A DNA stretch of 19,851 nt, from assembly GCA_003212115.1 (NCBI GenBank), contig QCQS01000011.1, positions 1 through 19,851 of the forward strand, given 5' to 3'. Within the stretch, counting starts at the first letter, position 1. Every line of letters starts with the position of its first letter. Shown here in pieces: positions 1 through 7,763 of this stretch. Position numbers and translations under genes: made by a program. The notes under the pieces are model-generated. The model was not told where the DNA came from. It was given only the letters and a program-made list of their open reading frames with translations, and ran no database searches. The DNA comes from Prochlorococcus sp. AG-455-E15 (lineage in GTDB: Bacteria > Cyanobacteriota > Cyanobacteriia > PCC-6307 > Cyanobiaceae).

Positions 1-1331
1 GAAAGCAGATAAATAGGAGTAAGTATTACACCGATAGCTGCTAAAGAGGCCATCACTACCCTAAACGGTAGTGTATACACTTCATCAGTAACAAATCCTG
101 TAAATACCATCAATTCGGAAACAAATCCGCTCATACCAGGTAAAGCCAGGGAAGCTAGGGAGCAAGCAGTCCATAGGGCAAACATGATTCTCATTTTTTG
201 TCCTACACCACTCATTTCATCAAGTTTAAGAGTCTTTGTTCTGTCATAGGTAGCACCAACAAGAAAAAATAAACTTGCACCGATTAATCCATGACTAACC
301 ATTTGCAGCATAGCTCCGCTTGTTCCAAGGCTACTAAAACTCCCTATTCCAATAAGAACGAAACCCATATGACTTATCGAACTGTATGCAATTTTTCTTT
401 TTAGATTTCTTTGAGCAAAAGAAGTTAATGCAGCATAAATTATATTGACTACCCCTAGAACTATTAATAATGGGGCAAATTGAGCATGAGCAACAGGTAA
501 TAATTGTGCATTAAATCTTAAAAGAGCATATCCTCCCATCTTTAATAAAATTCCTGCTAGAAGCATATGAACTGGAGCTGTAGCCTCTCCATGAGCATCT
601 GGAAGCCAAGTATGAAGGGGTACTATTGGAAGTTTCACACCAAATGCAATTAAAAGCCCTATGTAACATAATATTTGGAATTTTTGACTAAAATCTTGAG
701 CTGCCAAGTGAGAAAACTCAAAGTTAGGAATTTCTGTACCATAGAAACCCATTGCTAAAGCTGCAAGAAGAATGAAGATAGAACTGCCAGCTGTATAAAT
801 AATGAATTTTGTTGCTGCATATTGTCTATTTTTGCCGCCCCATATAGCCAGTAATAAATAAACGGGAATTAACTCAAGTTCCCAAGTTAGAAAGAATAAA
901 AGCATATCTTGTACGGCGAACACGGCGATTTGCCCACCATCCATAACCAATATCAAAAAGAAAAATAACTTTGGTTTGAACTTGACTGGCCATGCAGCGA
1001 GAACTGCTAAAGCAGTTATAAAACTTGTCAATAATATTAAAGGCATAGAAATGCCATCAGCGCCCACAGACCAAGTAAGACCTAAATCAGGGAGCCAACT
1101 AATATTTTCTTTAAGTTGAACATTTTCGTTACTAATATCAAAGCCATTTATATATGAACCTACAGTTATTAAAAAAGTAATTAATGCAATAGATAATGCA
1201 AACCATCTCACCTCTTTGCCATCCCCTTTATCTGGGAAAAAAGGTATCACAAATGCGCTACCAATTGGGAATAAAATTGAAGCAGATAACCAAGGAAAAT
1301 TAGACAATCCAGCTCCCAAAGTTCCCAACAT
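1..1331 (-). CDS. ndhD: NAD(P)H-quinone oxidoreductase subunit 4 (NdhD), partial at 3' end
   Basis: This is a proton-pumping membrane subunit of the thylakoid NDH-1 complex, which moves electrons to plastoquinone in respiration and cyclic electron flow. It is homologous to complex I NuoM and the Mrp antiporters. I translated it by hand from the window edge. The protein starts MLGTLGAGLSNFPW and is a run of hydrophobic helices. Family signatures include WELELIPVYLLLAIWGG (conserved Glu of the antiporter fold), HTWLPDAHGEATAPVHM, and KRKIAYSSISHMGF. About 443 residues are present; the family is usually about 530, so roughly the last 90 lie outside. The ATG at 1329-1331 is chosen because homology begins there and no better upstream start is in frame. 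It lies 121 bases downstream of ndhF on the same strand, a common cyanobacterial pairing. I cannot separate NdhD1 from other paralogues with certainty. Confidence 0.95.
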   Translation of the reverse strand, partial: MLGTLGAGLSNFPWLSASILFPIGSAFVIPFFPDKGDGKEVRWFALSIALITFLITVGSYINGFDISNENVQLKENISWLPDLGLTWSVGADGISMPLILLTSFITALAVLAAWPVKFKPKLFFFLILVMDGGQIAVFAVQDMLLFFLTWELELIPVYLLLAIWGGKNRQYAATKFIIYTAGSSIFILLAALAMGFYGTEIPNFEFSHLAAQDFSQKFQILCYIGLLIAFGVKLPIVPLHTWLPDAHGEATAPVHMLLAGILLKMGGYALLRFNAQLLPVAHAQFAPLLIVLGVVNIIYAALTSFAQRNLKRKIAYSSISHMGFVLIGIGSFSSLGTSGAMLQMVSHGLIGASLFFLVGATYDRTKTLKLDEMSGVGQKMRIMFALWTACSLASLALPGMSGFVSELMVFTGFVTDEVYTLPFRVVMASLAAIGVILTPIYLL

Positions 1332-1452
1332 TTGTGTCGCAGAATGTGTATAAAAATAAGTACTCAATTTAATAAGAAATTTATCTTAAATAAAGTCTAG
1401 AAATTTTCTGTATTTTTTCACCCCAATGAACAGTGAAGACACACAATTGTAA
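1332..1452. other. ndhF-ndhD intergenic region
   Basis: This 121-base AT-rich spacer separates two same-strand NDH genes. Read on the minus strand it contains a 5-bp dyad (TTCAC/GTGAA, plus-strand positions about 1416-1434) that is followed by A residues rather than a U tract. It is therefore not a convincing terminator. The spacer is long enough to hold a separate ndhD promoter, but I see no clear -35/-10 pair. Confidence 0.4.
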
Positions 1453-3474
1453 CTAAGAAACTTGAGGAGATTGAAAACCGAATATAGCAACTAGTAAAAT
1501 TACACCACCAAAAACAATAAGCGCATAAAATTGAGCCCTACCAGTCTCAAAATATTTTAAACCTTCTCCACTACCTAAAGTTACAAGTCCAGTAAGGTTT
1601 ACAACGCCATCAACAACCTTAGAATCAACCTCTAAAACTTCTTTAGCAAGTTTTCTACTACCCTTAACAAAAAGTTTTTCATTAATATCATCTAGATACC
1701 ATTTATTGGATAAAAATTTATTTACAGTAGGAAACTTTTCAGCAAATAAAAATGATAAATTAATTTTTTTCACAAAATATGCCTGATAAGCAATAATAAT
1801 TCCAGCTGATGCAATAAGTACTGACGCAAGTGCTAAAGGCAAAAATTCTTTTAATTCGAAGGCTTTTGCAGCAGTCTCTGCTTCTTCAGGATCTAGCAAA
1901 TTTGCAATTTTGCTATCCCATGGAAGTCCCATAAAACCGATTATTACAGACGGTACTGCTAGAAATACCAAGGGGAATGTCATTGACCAGGGTGACTCAT
2001 GAATAGAGCCATGTTCTTCATGCTCTTCTTCATTTTCATCATCTAGGTTTGTTTTAGAGGCTATTAGAAGCTCTTTTTGCAATTCTTTATTCTCACCTCT
2101 GAAATCTCCTTCAAATGTCAAAAAATAAAGCCTAAACATATAAAAAGCAGTCATACCTGCTGTTAGAAGTCCTACAAACCAAAAAGCTGGAAATGATATA
2201 AAAGCATTACCGAGTATCTCATCTTTACTCCAAAAACCTGCCAATGGGGGTATTCCACTAATTGCTACACAACCTATTAAAAATGTTGTTGCTGTATATG
2301 GCATTTTTTTTCGTAAACCGCCCATCAATCTCATATCTTGAGCTAATACAGGCTGATGGCCAACTACTTCTTCCATAGCATGTATTACTGAACCAGATCC
2401 CAAAAATAGCATTGCTTTAAAGCAAGCATGAGTTACTAAATGAAAAATTCCTGCTACTGGTGCTCCACAACCCATTGCGAGCATCATATAACCAAGTTGA
2501 GAAACTGTGCTATAAGCTAAACCTTTTTTTAAATCCATTTGGGTCAAAGCTATAGAAGCTCCTAAAAAACAAGTAATGGTTCCAACTAAAGCGATAATGA
2601 ACTGAATAGAGGGGAATATTGAATACAAAGGCTGGAGTCTTGCTACGAGAAATATTCCTGCTGCAACCATGGTTGCAGCATGGATAAGTGCAGATATAGG
2701 TGTCGGGCCTTCCATTGCATCAGGCAACCATACATGAAGAGGAAACTGAGCAGATTTTGCCATTGGTCCTAAAAAAACTAAAAAACAAAGTAGTAATGCA
2801 GCCCAAATGGGTATCGAATTGTCAGCTATTGATTGAGAAATTCCAGTAGCTATTTCATTAAAATCAAAACTATTTGTTGCCCAAAATAGGCCAAGAATTC
2901 CTAATAATAAGCCAAAGTCTCCCACTCTATTAACAACGAATGCTTTTTGTGCAGCGTGTGCAGCGCCATCCCTGTCATACCAAAAACCAACCAATAAATA
3001 AGAACACATCCCAACTAATTCCCAAAAAACATAAATTTCTAATAAATTCGGACTAACTATCAATCCCATCATTGAACTACTAAATAATGCTAAATATGTA
3101 AAAAATCTGACATAACCTTTGTCGTGCGCCATATAACCATGAGAGTAAATCATTACCAGCAAAGTTATTGTAGTTACTAGCGCAAGCATTACACTACCCA
3201 AAGGATCAAGTACAAATCCCATTGGAATTGTGAAATCCCCAGCATTAGCCCATACAAATAATTTTTCTACTGATTGATAACCATTAACTTGTTCAATTAA
3301 AGCTTTATAACTTATTACCGCAGAAATCCCTACGAAAGAAATTAGAGCTACAGAAACAATTTCTCTTGAATTATTAATTTTCTTGTTGATGCTTATTAGT
3401 CCTAAGCCAGAAAGCACTGCTCCAATAAGTGGGAAAACAGGAATTAACCAGGCAATTTCTGAAGCTTGTGGCAT
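1453..3474 (-). CDS. ndhF: NAD(P)H-quinone oxidoreductase subunit 5 (NdhF)
   Basis: This is the large distal antiporter-like subunit of NDH-1, homologous to NuoL, acting in the thylakoid or cytoplasmic membrane with plastoquinone as final acceptor. At 673 residues it has full family length. Visible signatures are the conserved Glu in YVFWELVGMCSYLLVGFW (about residue 152), the helix AQFPLHVWLPDAMEGPTPIS (about 242-261) with its conserved Lys just before at 240, and LAYSTVSQLGYMMLAMG (about 319-335). A strongly acidic, His-containing loop lies at about 478-493. The C-terminal part (about 530-673) carries the long lateral-helix/terminal-helix extension typical of NuoL/NdhF rather than NdhD. The ATG at 3474 agrees with the family N terminus; no clear Shine-Dalgarno is seen. 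It sits between a Z-ISO-like gene (33 bases upstream) and ndhD. Confidence 0.96.
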   Translation of the reverse strand: MPQASEIAWLIPVFPLIGAVLSGLGLISINKKINNSREIVSVALISFVGISAVISYKALIEQVNGYQSVEKLFVWANAGDFTIPMGFVLDPLGSVMLALVTTITLLVMIYSHGYMAHDKGYVRFFTYLALFSSSMMGLIVSPNLLEIYVFWELVGMCSYLLVGFWYDRDGAAHAAQKAFVVNRVGDFGLLLGILGLFWATNSFDFNEIATGISQSIADNSIPIWAALLLCFLVFLGPMAKSAQFPLHVWLPDAMEGPTPISALIHAATMVAAGIFLVARLQPLYSIFPSIQFIIALVGTITCFLGASIALTQMDLKKGLAYSTVSQLGYMMLAMGCGAPVAGIFHLVTHACFKAMLFLGSGSVIHAMEEVVGHQPVLAQDMRLMGGLRKKMPYTATTFLIGCVAISGIPPLAGFWSKDEILGNAFISFPAFWFVGLLTAGMTAFYMFRLYFLTFEGDFRGENKELQKELLIASKTNLDDENEEEHEEHGSIHESPWSMTFPLVFLAVPSVIIGFMGLPWDSKIANLLDPEEAETAAKAFELKEFLPLALASVLIASAGIIIAYQAYFVKKINLSFLFAEKFPTVNKFLSNKWYLDDINEKLFVKGSRKLAKEVLEVDSKVVDGVVNLTGLVTLGSGEGLKYFETGRAQFYALIVFGGVILLVAIFGFQSPQVS

Positions 3475-3507
3475 ATTTTAAAGAATTTGTATTATGATTT
3501 TAGACCG

Positions 3508-4236
3508 TCAATTGAAAAATTCAGACAAAAATGATGAATTAAATGTTTTAACAGCAATATTTATATATTGATGAGACCACCAAAGTACACCTATCGCAAT
3601 TAATATACCAAATTGAGATAACCTAAAAAATTCTTTAATCTTAAATTCTTGCCTCCCCTCAAGTATTGCCAAGAAGGGGATTATAGAAGTACTTTTTTTA
3701 AAATTTTCAAATTCTTCTCCAAATCTATTTGATAATCTCTTATCTCCATGCCAGATTGCAAAAAGATGATGCAAAACTAAGCCAATAGAAGTTAATAATG
3801 TGAAGGATGTACCAATCCATAAAGTATGAGCAAAACACCAAATTATCTGACCAAATGCTTGCGGATGTCTTGTGATTCGCATTATCCCAGTTCCATAGAT
3901 TCGTACTTTAGGTTTTAAAACGGAAGGAATTTCTAGCAAATTGTAAGTAGCAGGATATAAAAACAAAAAACTTATTGCAGTTAAGAACCAAACGAGCATA
4001 AAAACAAAATTATTGCCCTGTAAATTCCATAATCGAATTCCGTCATATCTATGAGCCAAAAAATAACTAATCAAGATAATTGCAGATGGCAAACTTAAAA
4101 AAACAAAACATAACCGCCATAATCTCGGACCCATAATAGATTCTGCTTTGATTCTTAAAGCAGCTCCCCCACTATGAATTACCGCAAAAATCAAAATCAA
4201 AAGTAAGATAATTAGAGAAGTTTTATGAGTCTCCAT
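3508..4236 (-). CDS. NnrU-family multi-helix membrane protein, probable 15-cis-zeta-carotene isomerase (Z-ISO-like)
   Basis: This 242-residue protein has about six predicted membrane helices and belongs, by sequence pattern, to the NnrU/Z-ISO family. Family hallmarks seen are HSGGAALR at residues 21-28 at the end of the first helix, the RHP motif in TRHPQAFGQ (122-130), and the His-rich stretch HHLFAIWHGDKR (156-167). In plants, Z-ISO is a haem-b integral membrane enzyme that isomerises the 15-cis bond of zeta-carotene between phytoene desaturase and zeta-carotene desaturase, using His ligands. NnrU in denitrifiers is of unclear role. The Z-ISO reading is favoured by phylogenetic context (cyanobacterium) and by pds-psy about 2 kb away. 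Function is inferred; the exact haem ligands cannot be assigned without alignment. It is on the same strand as ndhF with a 33-base gap, so the two may be co-transcribed. Confidence 0.72.
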   Translation of the reverse strand: METHKTSLIILLLILIFAVIHSGGAALRIKAESIMGPRLWRLCFVFLSLPSAIILISYFLAHRYDGIRLWNLQGNNFVFMLVWFLTAISFLFLYPATYNLLEIPSVLKPKVRIYGTGIMRITRHPQAFGQIIWCFAHTLWIGTSFTLLTSIGLVLHHLFAIWHGDKRLSNRFGEEFENFKKSTSIIPFLAILEGRQEFKIKEFFRLSQFGILIAIGVLWWSHQYINIAVKTFNSSFLSEFFN

Positions 4237-4320
4237 ATATTTAAATTGTCCAAATAATTTTTGTTCTTAACAAGAATGCGCTGAAGCATTAGAATTATAA
4301 GAAATTGTAGGCATAAATAG
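4237..4320. promoter_or_regulatory. Divergent promoter region with two adjacent dyads, candidate LysR operator
   Basis: These 84 bases lie between the divergent starts of the LysR regulator and the NnrU/Z-ISO-like gene. Two short perfect inverted repeats sit side by side: TTCTT-AAC-AAGAA at 4264-4276, then AATGC-GCTGAA-GCATT at 4275-4290, overlapping by two bases. LysR proteins usually autoregulate from such divergent regions and bind dyads of this general size. The dyads are seen directly; their use as operator is inference, and short dyads occur by chance in AT-rich DNA. Confidence 0.35.
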
Positions 4321-5265
4321 ATGCCAGAATTACCATTTACTCTCGACCAATTAAGAATACTAAAAGCTATAGCAGCTCAAGGAAGTTTTAAAAAAGCTGC
4401 AGATATTTTATATGTAACCCAACCTGCCGTAAGTTTACAAATACAAAATTTAGAGAAACAACTCGAAATCACAATTTTCGACAGAGGTGGTAGGAAAGCC
4501 CTATTGACTGAAGCAGGGAGACTATTACTTGAATATTGTGAACGAATTTTGAATCAATGCGACGAAGCTTGCAAAGCTATTGAAGATTTAAATAGCTTAA
4601 AAGGTGGAACTCTTGTCATCGGAGCAAGCCAAACAACGGGCACCTATTTAATGCCGAGGATGATAGGACTATTCAGACAAAAATACCCTGATGTATCCGT
4701 TCAGCTTCAGGTCCACAGTACTAGAAGAACTGGTTGGAGTGTCGCTAATGGACAAATTGACTTAGCTATTATTGGCGGACAATTACCTGGAGATTTAGAA
4801 AATTTGCTACAAGTAATACCCTACGCCACAGATGAATTAGCATTAGTTTTACCCTCTAAACACCCACTTTCGACCAAAAAAGAGCTTTTAAAAGAAGACT
4901 TATACAAATTAAATTTTGTAACATTAGACTCTCAATCTACAACAAGAAAAGTTGTTGACAAACTACTTCAAGACTCTGGGCTTGATATTCAAAGATTAAA
5001 AATTGAGATGGAACTCAACTCTCTTGAAGCAATCAAAAACGCAGTTCAATCAGGATTAGGAGCTTCCTTTTTGCCTGTTGTTTCTATTGAAAGGGAATTA
5101 TCTGCTGGAACAATCCACAAAGCATTTGTTGCTGACTTAGAAGTTAAGAGAGAACTTAAATTAATTACTAATCCTTCAAGATATACATCAAGAGCATCAG
5201 AGGTGTTTAAAAAATACATTCTGCCACAATTTGCTAGTTTAGAAAGCCCTTTAAGGCATATATAA
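4321..5265 (+). CDS. rbcR: LysR-family transcriptional regulator, RbcR/Ycf30 type
   Basis: This 314-residue LysR regulator has an N-terminal winged helix-turn-helix (about residues 5-65: FTLDQLRILKAIAAQGSFKK, then QPAVSLQIQNLEKQL) and a C-terminal periplasmic-binding-fold effector domain (about 93-300). The segment GGTLVIGASQTTGTYLMPRM followed by VQLQVHSTRRTGW is characteristic of the cyanobacterial and red-plastid RbcR/Ycf30 branch, which controls Rubisco and carbon-assimilation genes. NdhR/CcmR and CmpR are related alternatives, so the symbol is given with moderate certainty. The ATG at 4321 gives the MPELPFTLDQLR start typical of this branch. It is divergent from the Z-ISO-like-ndhF-ndhD unit and convergent with the DUF3172 gene, with only five bases between stops. 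Divergence suggests, but does not prove, regulation of the neighbouring ndh genes. Confidence 0.88.
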   Translation: MPELPFTLDQLRILKAIAAQGSFKKAADILYVTQPAVSLQIQNLEKQLEITIFDRGGRKALLTEAGRLLLEYCERILNQCDEACKAIEDLNSLKGGTLVIGASQTTGTYLMPRMIGLFRQKYPDVSVQLQVHSTRRTGWSVANGQIDLAIIGGQLPGDLENLLQVIPYATDELALVLPSKHPLSTKKELLKEDLYKLNFVTLDSQSTTRKVVDKLLQDSGLDIQRLKIEMELNSLEAIKNAVQSGLGASFLPVVSIERELSAGTIHKAFVADLEVKRELKLITNPSRYTSRASEVFKKYILPQFASLESPLRHI

Positions 5266-5270
5266 TTTGA

Positions 5271-5894
5271 TTAAAACTGAATTGCTTCTTTATTAATACC
5301 GACCCCTCCATCTTCGGCTTGTCCATCGCCTTTTATTATAAATTTATTTTCATTTACATCAGTCTGATAAACGCACTTAACTATTGGCTTATCTCTTATA
5401 GATCCAATATAAGCAAAAGTATTCATCCTTTGCTTACATTCTCTTACATCTTCATTACTAATTGCTCCCTGTTTTTGTAAAACTGTCCAATTCTCTCGTC
5501 TAATCACGCAACCTGGCTGAAGAGCTGGTTGCGTTACAAAACTCGTAGATGGATTCAGAGTTGTATACATTTCAACATCAATTACAAAAGCACTAGCTCC
5601 CCATTGTCTACAAAATTCAGGGTCAGGGACAGCCATATCTAATTGTTGTTGACTAGCTATGTTTCCCTGTCCACCATCTGTTGTACTTGTAATAGCACTC
5701 CCAATACCAACACCTAAAATTAGTACTCCCGCAAGTACAGCAATGGTTCCAGTACTGAAGTTGATTTTTTGTTCTGAAGAAGCAGGCAATCTACTATTTC
5801 TTTGTCCATACGAATCCATATCTCTTGGATTTGGAGGGTAATAATTTCTATTTGAGCCTCGCCTTGGCCTTCTATTTGGAGATGATCTATTCAC
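5271..5894 (-). CDS. DUF3172-family membrane-anchored protein
   Basis: This 207-residue cyanobacterial conserved protein matches what I recognise as the DUF3172 family; its function is unknown. The N terminus (1-45) is basic, Pro/Asn/Arg-rich and probably disordered (RSSPNRRPRRGSNRNYYPPN). A single Gly-rich transmembrane helix lies at about 49-68 (TGTIAVLAGVLILGVGIGSA). The remaining domain carries four cysteines (95, 129, 153, 174), which could form disulphides if exported. The positive N terminus predicts a cytoplasmic N side and a lumenal or periplasmic C domain. The start is GTG (5892-5894), overlapping the ndhM stop by four bases (GTGA), the arrangement of translationally coupled genes; the next in-frame ATG is residue 26. 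Coupling to ndhM hints at a thylakoid or NDH-1-related role, which is inference only. Confidence 0.82.
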   Translation of the reverse strand: MNRSSPNRRPRRGSNRNYYPPNPRDMDSYGQRNSRLPASSEQKINFSTGTIAVLAGVLILGVGIGSAITSTTDGGQGNIASQQQLDMAVPDPEFCRQWGASAFVIDVEMYTTLNPSTSFVTQPALQPGCVIRRENWTVLQKQGAISNEDVRECKQRMNTFAYIGSIRDKPIVKCVYQTDVNENKFIIKGDGQAEDGGVGINKEAIQF

Positions 5895-6238
5895 AGCACT
5901 TCATTTGTTTTTGGTAAACCCATTGAATAATTCATTACTCTACATTCTGGGTTATAACTTAGCTGACCATTTTGAAGCAAAAATTTGATTAAACATTCGA
6001 TTTCTGATCCAATTTTTCGAAGTTCATAATCATCTAAATCTCTTCCTGCTCTCTCTCTAATTAAGTCATTGAATTTTTCATTTATTTTGTTTAAAGAACT
6101 TTCGTTCCAAATAAATTCGTTATCAGGATCTAAATCAAGAGTCAGTTTGTTGGGATGAAACCGTAATTCCTTATCAACAACTTCGGCAGTAAAGATTCTT
6201 ACATGTCTAGTAGTAGATTTTAAGAGCATTTTTTCCAT
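5891..6238 (-). CDS. ndhM: NAD(P)H-quinone oxidoreductase subunit M (NdhM)
   Basis: This is a small peripheral subunit of the cyanobacterial and chloroplast NDH-1 hydrophilic arm; it has no counterpart in E. coli complex I. The 115-residue protein shows the family sequence with LLKSTTRHVRIFTAEV at the N terminus, then FHPNKLTLDLDPDNEF and the C-terminal segment with YNPECRVMNYSMGLPKT. It has no membrane segment, consistent with a stromal/cytoplasmic subunit. Start: ATG at 6238 is the first Met, but a second ATG three codons in (6229) is almost equally plausible because the family usually starts near MLLKSTTRH. Its stop overlaps the DUF3172 GTG start by four bases. It is divergent from pds across 90 bases. 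Confidence 0.93.
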   Translation of the reverse strand: MEKMLLKSTTRHVRIFTAEVVDKELRFHPNKLTLDLDPDNEFIWNESSLNKINEKFNDLIRERAGRDLDDYELRKIGSEIECLIKFLLQNGQLSYNPECRVMNYSMGLPKTNEVL

Positions 6239-6328
6239 AATTTTGCGAAATAATCAACGAAAAAAACTATTATGTTCTAACTTTAATGTAGCTTATTAGT
6301 AAGTGTTAATTTATTTCTTGATTTTATA
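6239..6328. promoter_or_regulatory. Divergent ndhM/pds intergenic promoter region
   Basis: These 90 AT-rich bases must hold promoters for both ndhM and pds. A TATTAT hexamer at 6268-6273 resembles a -10 element for pds with a leader of about 50 bases. No convincing -35 is seen, and such hexamers are frequent in this base composition. There is no clear Shine-Dalgarno before the pds ATG. Confidence 0.3.
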
Positions 6329-7729
6329 ATGCGTGTTGTAATTGCTGGTGCAGGTTTAGCAGGTTTATCTTGTGCTAAATATTTAGTGGATAATGGTCAC
6401 ATTCCAATTGTACTTGAAGCTAGAGATGTGCTAGGCGGGAAAGTTGCCGCATGGAAAGATGAAGATGGAGATTGGTATGAAACTGGTTTACATATATTTT
6501 TTGGAGCATACCCAAATATGTTGCAACTTTTCAAGGAATTAGATATAGAAGATAGACTCCAATGGAAAAGTCATTCAATGATTTTTAATCAGCCATCAGA
6601 GCCAGGAACTTACAGTAGATTTGACTTCCCAGATATACCAGCTCCCATAAATGGAGTTTCAGCAATATTAAGCAATAATGATATGCTTTCATGGAATGAA
6701 AAGATTTTATTTGGATTAGGTTTAGTGCCTGCAATGTTGAGAGGCCAAAAGTACTTAGATAAATGCGATACAAAATCATGGACAGATTGGCTAAAAGAGC
6801 ACAATATCCCAGAAAGAGTTAATGATGAGGTATTTATAGCGATGAGTAAAGCTCTTAATTTCATTGGACCGGATGAAATATCATCTACAGTTTTATTAAC
6901 AGCATTAAATAGATTTTTACAAGAAAAAAATGGCTCTAAAATGGCATTCCTTGACGGAGCTCCTCCAGAAAGACTATGCCAACCAATGGTTGATTATATT
7001 ACTGCTCGTGGTGGTGAAGTTCATATGAATAGTCCATTAAGGGAAATCAATCTTAATGATGACAGCACTGTTAAAAGTTTTACTGTCGCTTCTTTAGATA
7101 ACAACGAAAAGAAAGAGCTAACAGCTGATGCTTATGTAAGTGCTATGCCCGTAGATCTATTTAAATTAATGATCCCAAAACAATGGAAAGGATTAGATGC
7201 ATTTTCTAAATTAGATGGTTTAAATGGTGTGCCAGTCATTAATATCCATCTATGGTTTGACAAAAAATTAACAGATATTGATCATTTATTATTCAGCAGA
7301 TCACCTCTCCTCAGTGTTTATGCAGATATGAGTATCACCTGCAAAGAATATGAAGATCCAAATAGATCAATGCTTGAATTAGTTTTTGCACCAGCAAAAG
7401 ATTGGATAAGTAGGAGTGATCAGGATATTGTTGATGCAACTATGGAGGAGCTAAAAAAATTATTCCCAACGCATTTCATGGGAGACGATAAAACAAACTT
7501 ACGAAAATATAAAGTAGTCAAAACTCCAAGATCTGTTTATAAAGCAGTTCCTGGATGCCAAGACTTCAGACCTAGTCAAAAATCTCCTATAAAAAACTTC
7601 TTTTTAGCAGGTGATTATACTATGCAAAAATATTTAGCATCTATGGAAGGAGCTGTTTTAAGTGGTAAATTATGCGCGGAATCAATCAATAAGGAGTATT
7701 CCAAGAACTCTCAAAATGTTACTCTATAA
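6329..7729 (+). CDS. pds: 15-cis-phytoene desaturase, plant/cyanobacterial type (CrtP/PDS)
   Basis: This enzyme desaturates 15-cis-phytoene twice through phytofluene to zeta-carotene, passing electrons through FAD to plastoquinone; it is membrane-associated. At 466 residues it has family length. The N terminus carries the FAD-binding Rossmann motif VVIAGAGLAGLSCAKYL (Gly 7, 9, 12) with Glu30 ending the second strand, followed by GGKVAAW. The C terminus shows the amine-oxidase-family FAD motif FFLAGDYTMQKYLASMEGA (about 429-447). The sequence resembles plant-type PDS, not bacterial CrtI. It lies 34 bases upstream of psy on the same strand, so the first two committed carotenoid steps are likely co-transcribed. 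The ATG at 6329 starts directly at the Rossmann fold, as in relatives. Confidence 0.96.
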   Translation: MRVVIAGAGLAGLSCAKYLVDNGHIPIVLEARDVLGGKVAAWKDEDGDWYETGLHIFFGAYPNMLQLFKELDIEDRLQWKSHSMIFNQPSEPGTYSRFDFPDIPAPINGVSAILSNNDMLSWNEKILFGLGLVPAMLRGQKYLDKCDTKSWTDWLKEHNIPERVNDEVFIAMSKALNFIGPDEISSTVLLTALNRFLQEKNGSKMAFLDGAPPERLCQPMVDYITARGGEVHMNSPLREINLNDDSTVKSFTVASLDNNEKKELTADAYVSAMPVDLFKLMIPKQWKGLDAFSKLDGLNGVPVINIHLWFDKKLTDIDHLLFSRSPLLSVYADMSITCKEYEDPNRSMLELVFAPAKDWISRSDQDIVDATMEELKKLFPTHFMGDDKTNLRKYKVVKTPRSVYKAVPGCQDFRPSQKSPIKNFFLAGDYTMQKYLASMEGAVLSGKLCAESINKEYSKNSQNVTL

Positions 7730-7763
7730 CATTTGCAACATCCTTACATTCAGCTAAAACTTT

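Noticed and set aside
1415..1435. Hairpin in the ndhF-ndhD spacer as an intrinsic terminator
   Set aside because: The 5-bp stem is followed by A residues on the transcribed (minus) strand, not a U tract, and the loop is long.
5246..5257. GCC/GGC dyad at the end of the LysR gene as a terminator
   Set aside because: The stem is three to four pairs with a tiny loop and no T tract; too weak to annotate.
6585..6864. Open reading frames antisense to pds
   Set aside because: They lie wholly inside the strongly recognised pds gene, resemble no family and share its codon shadow.
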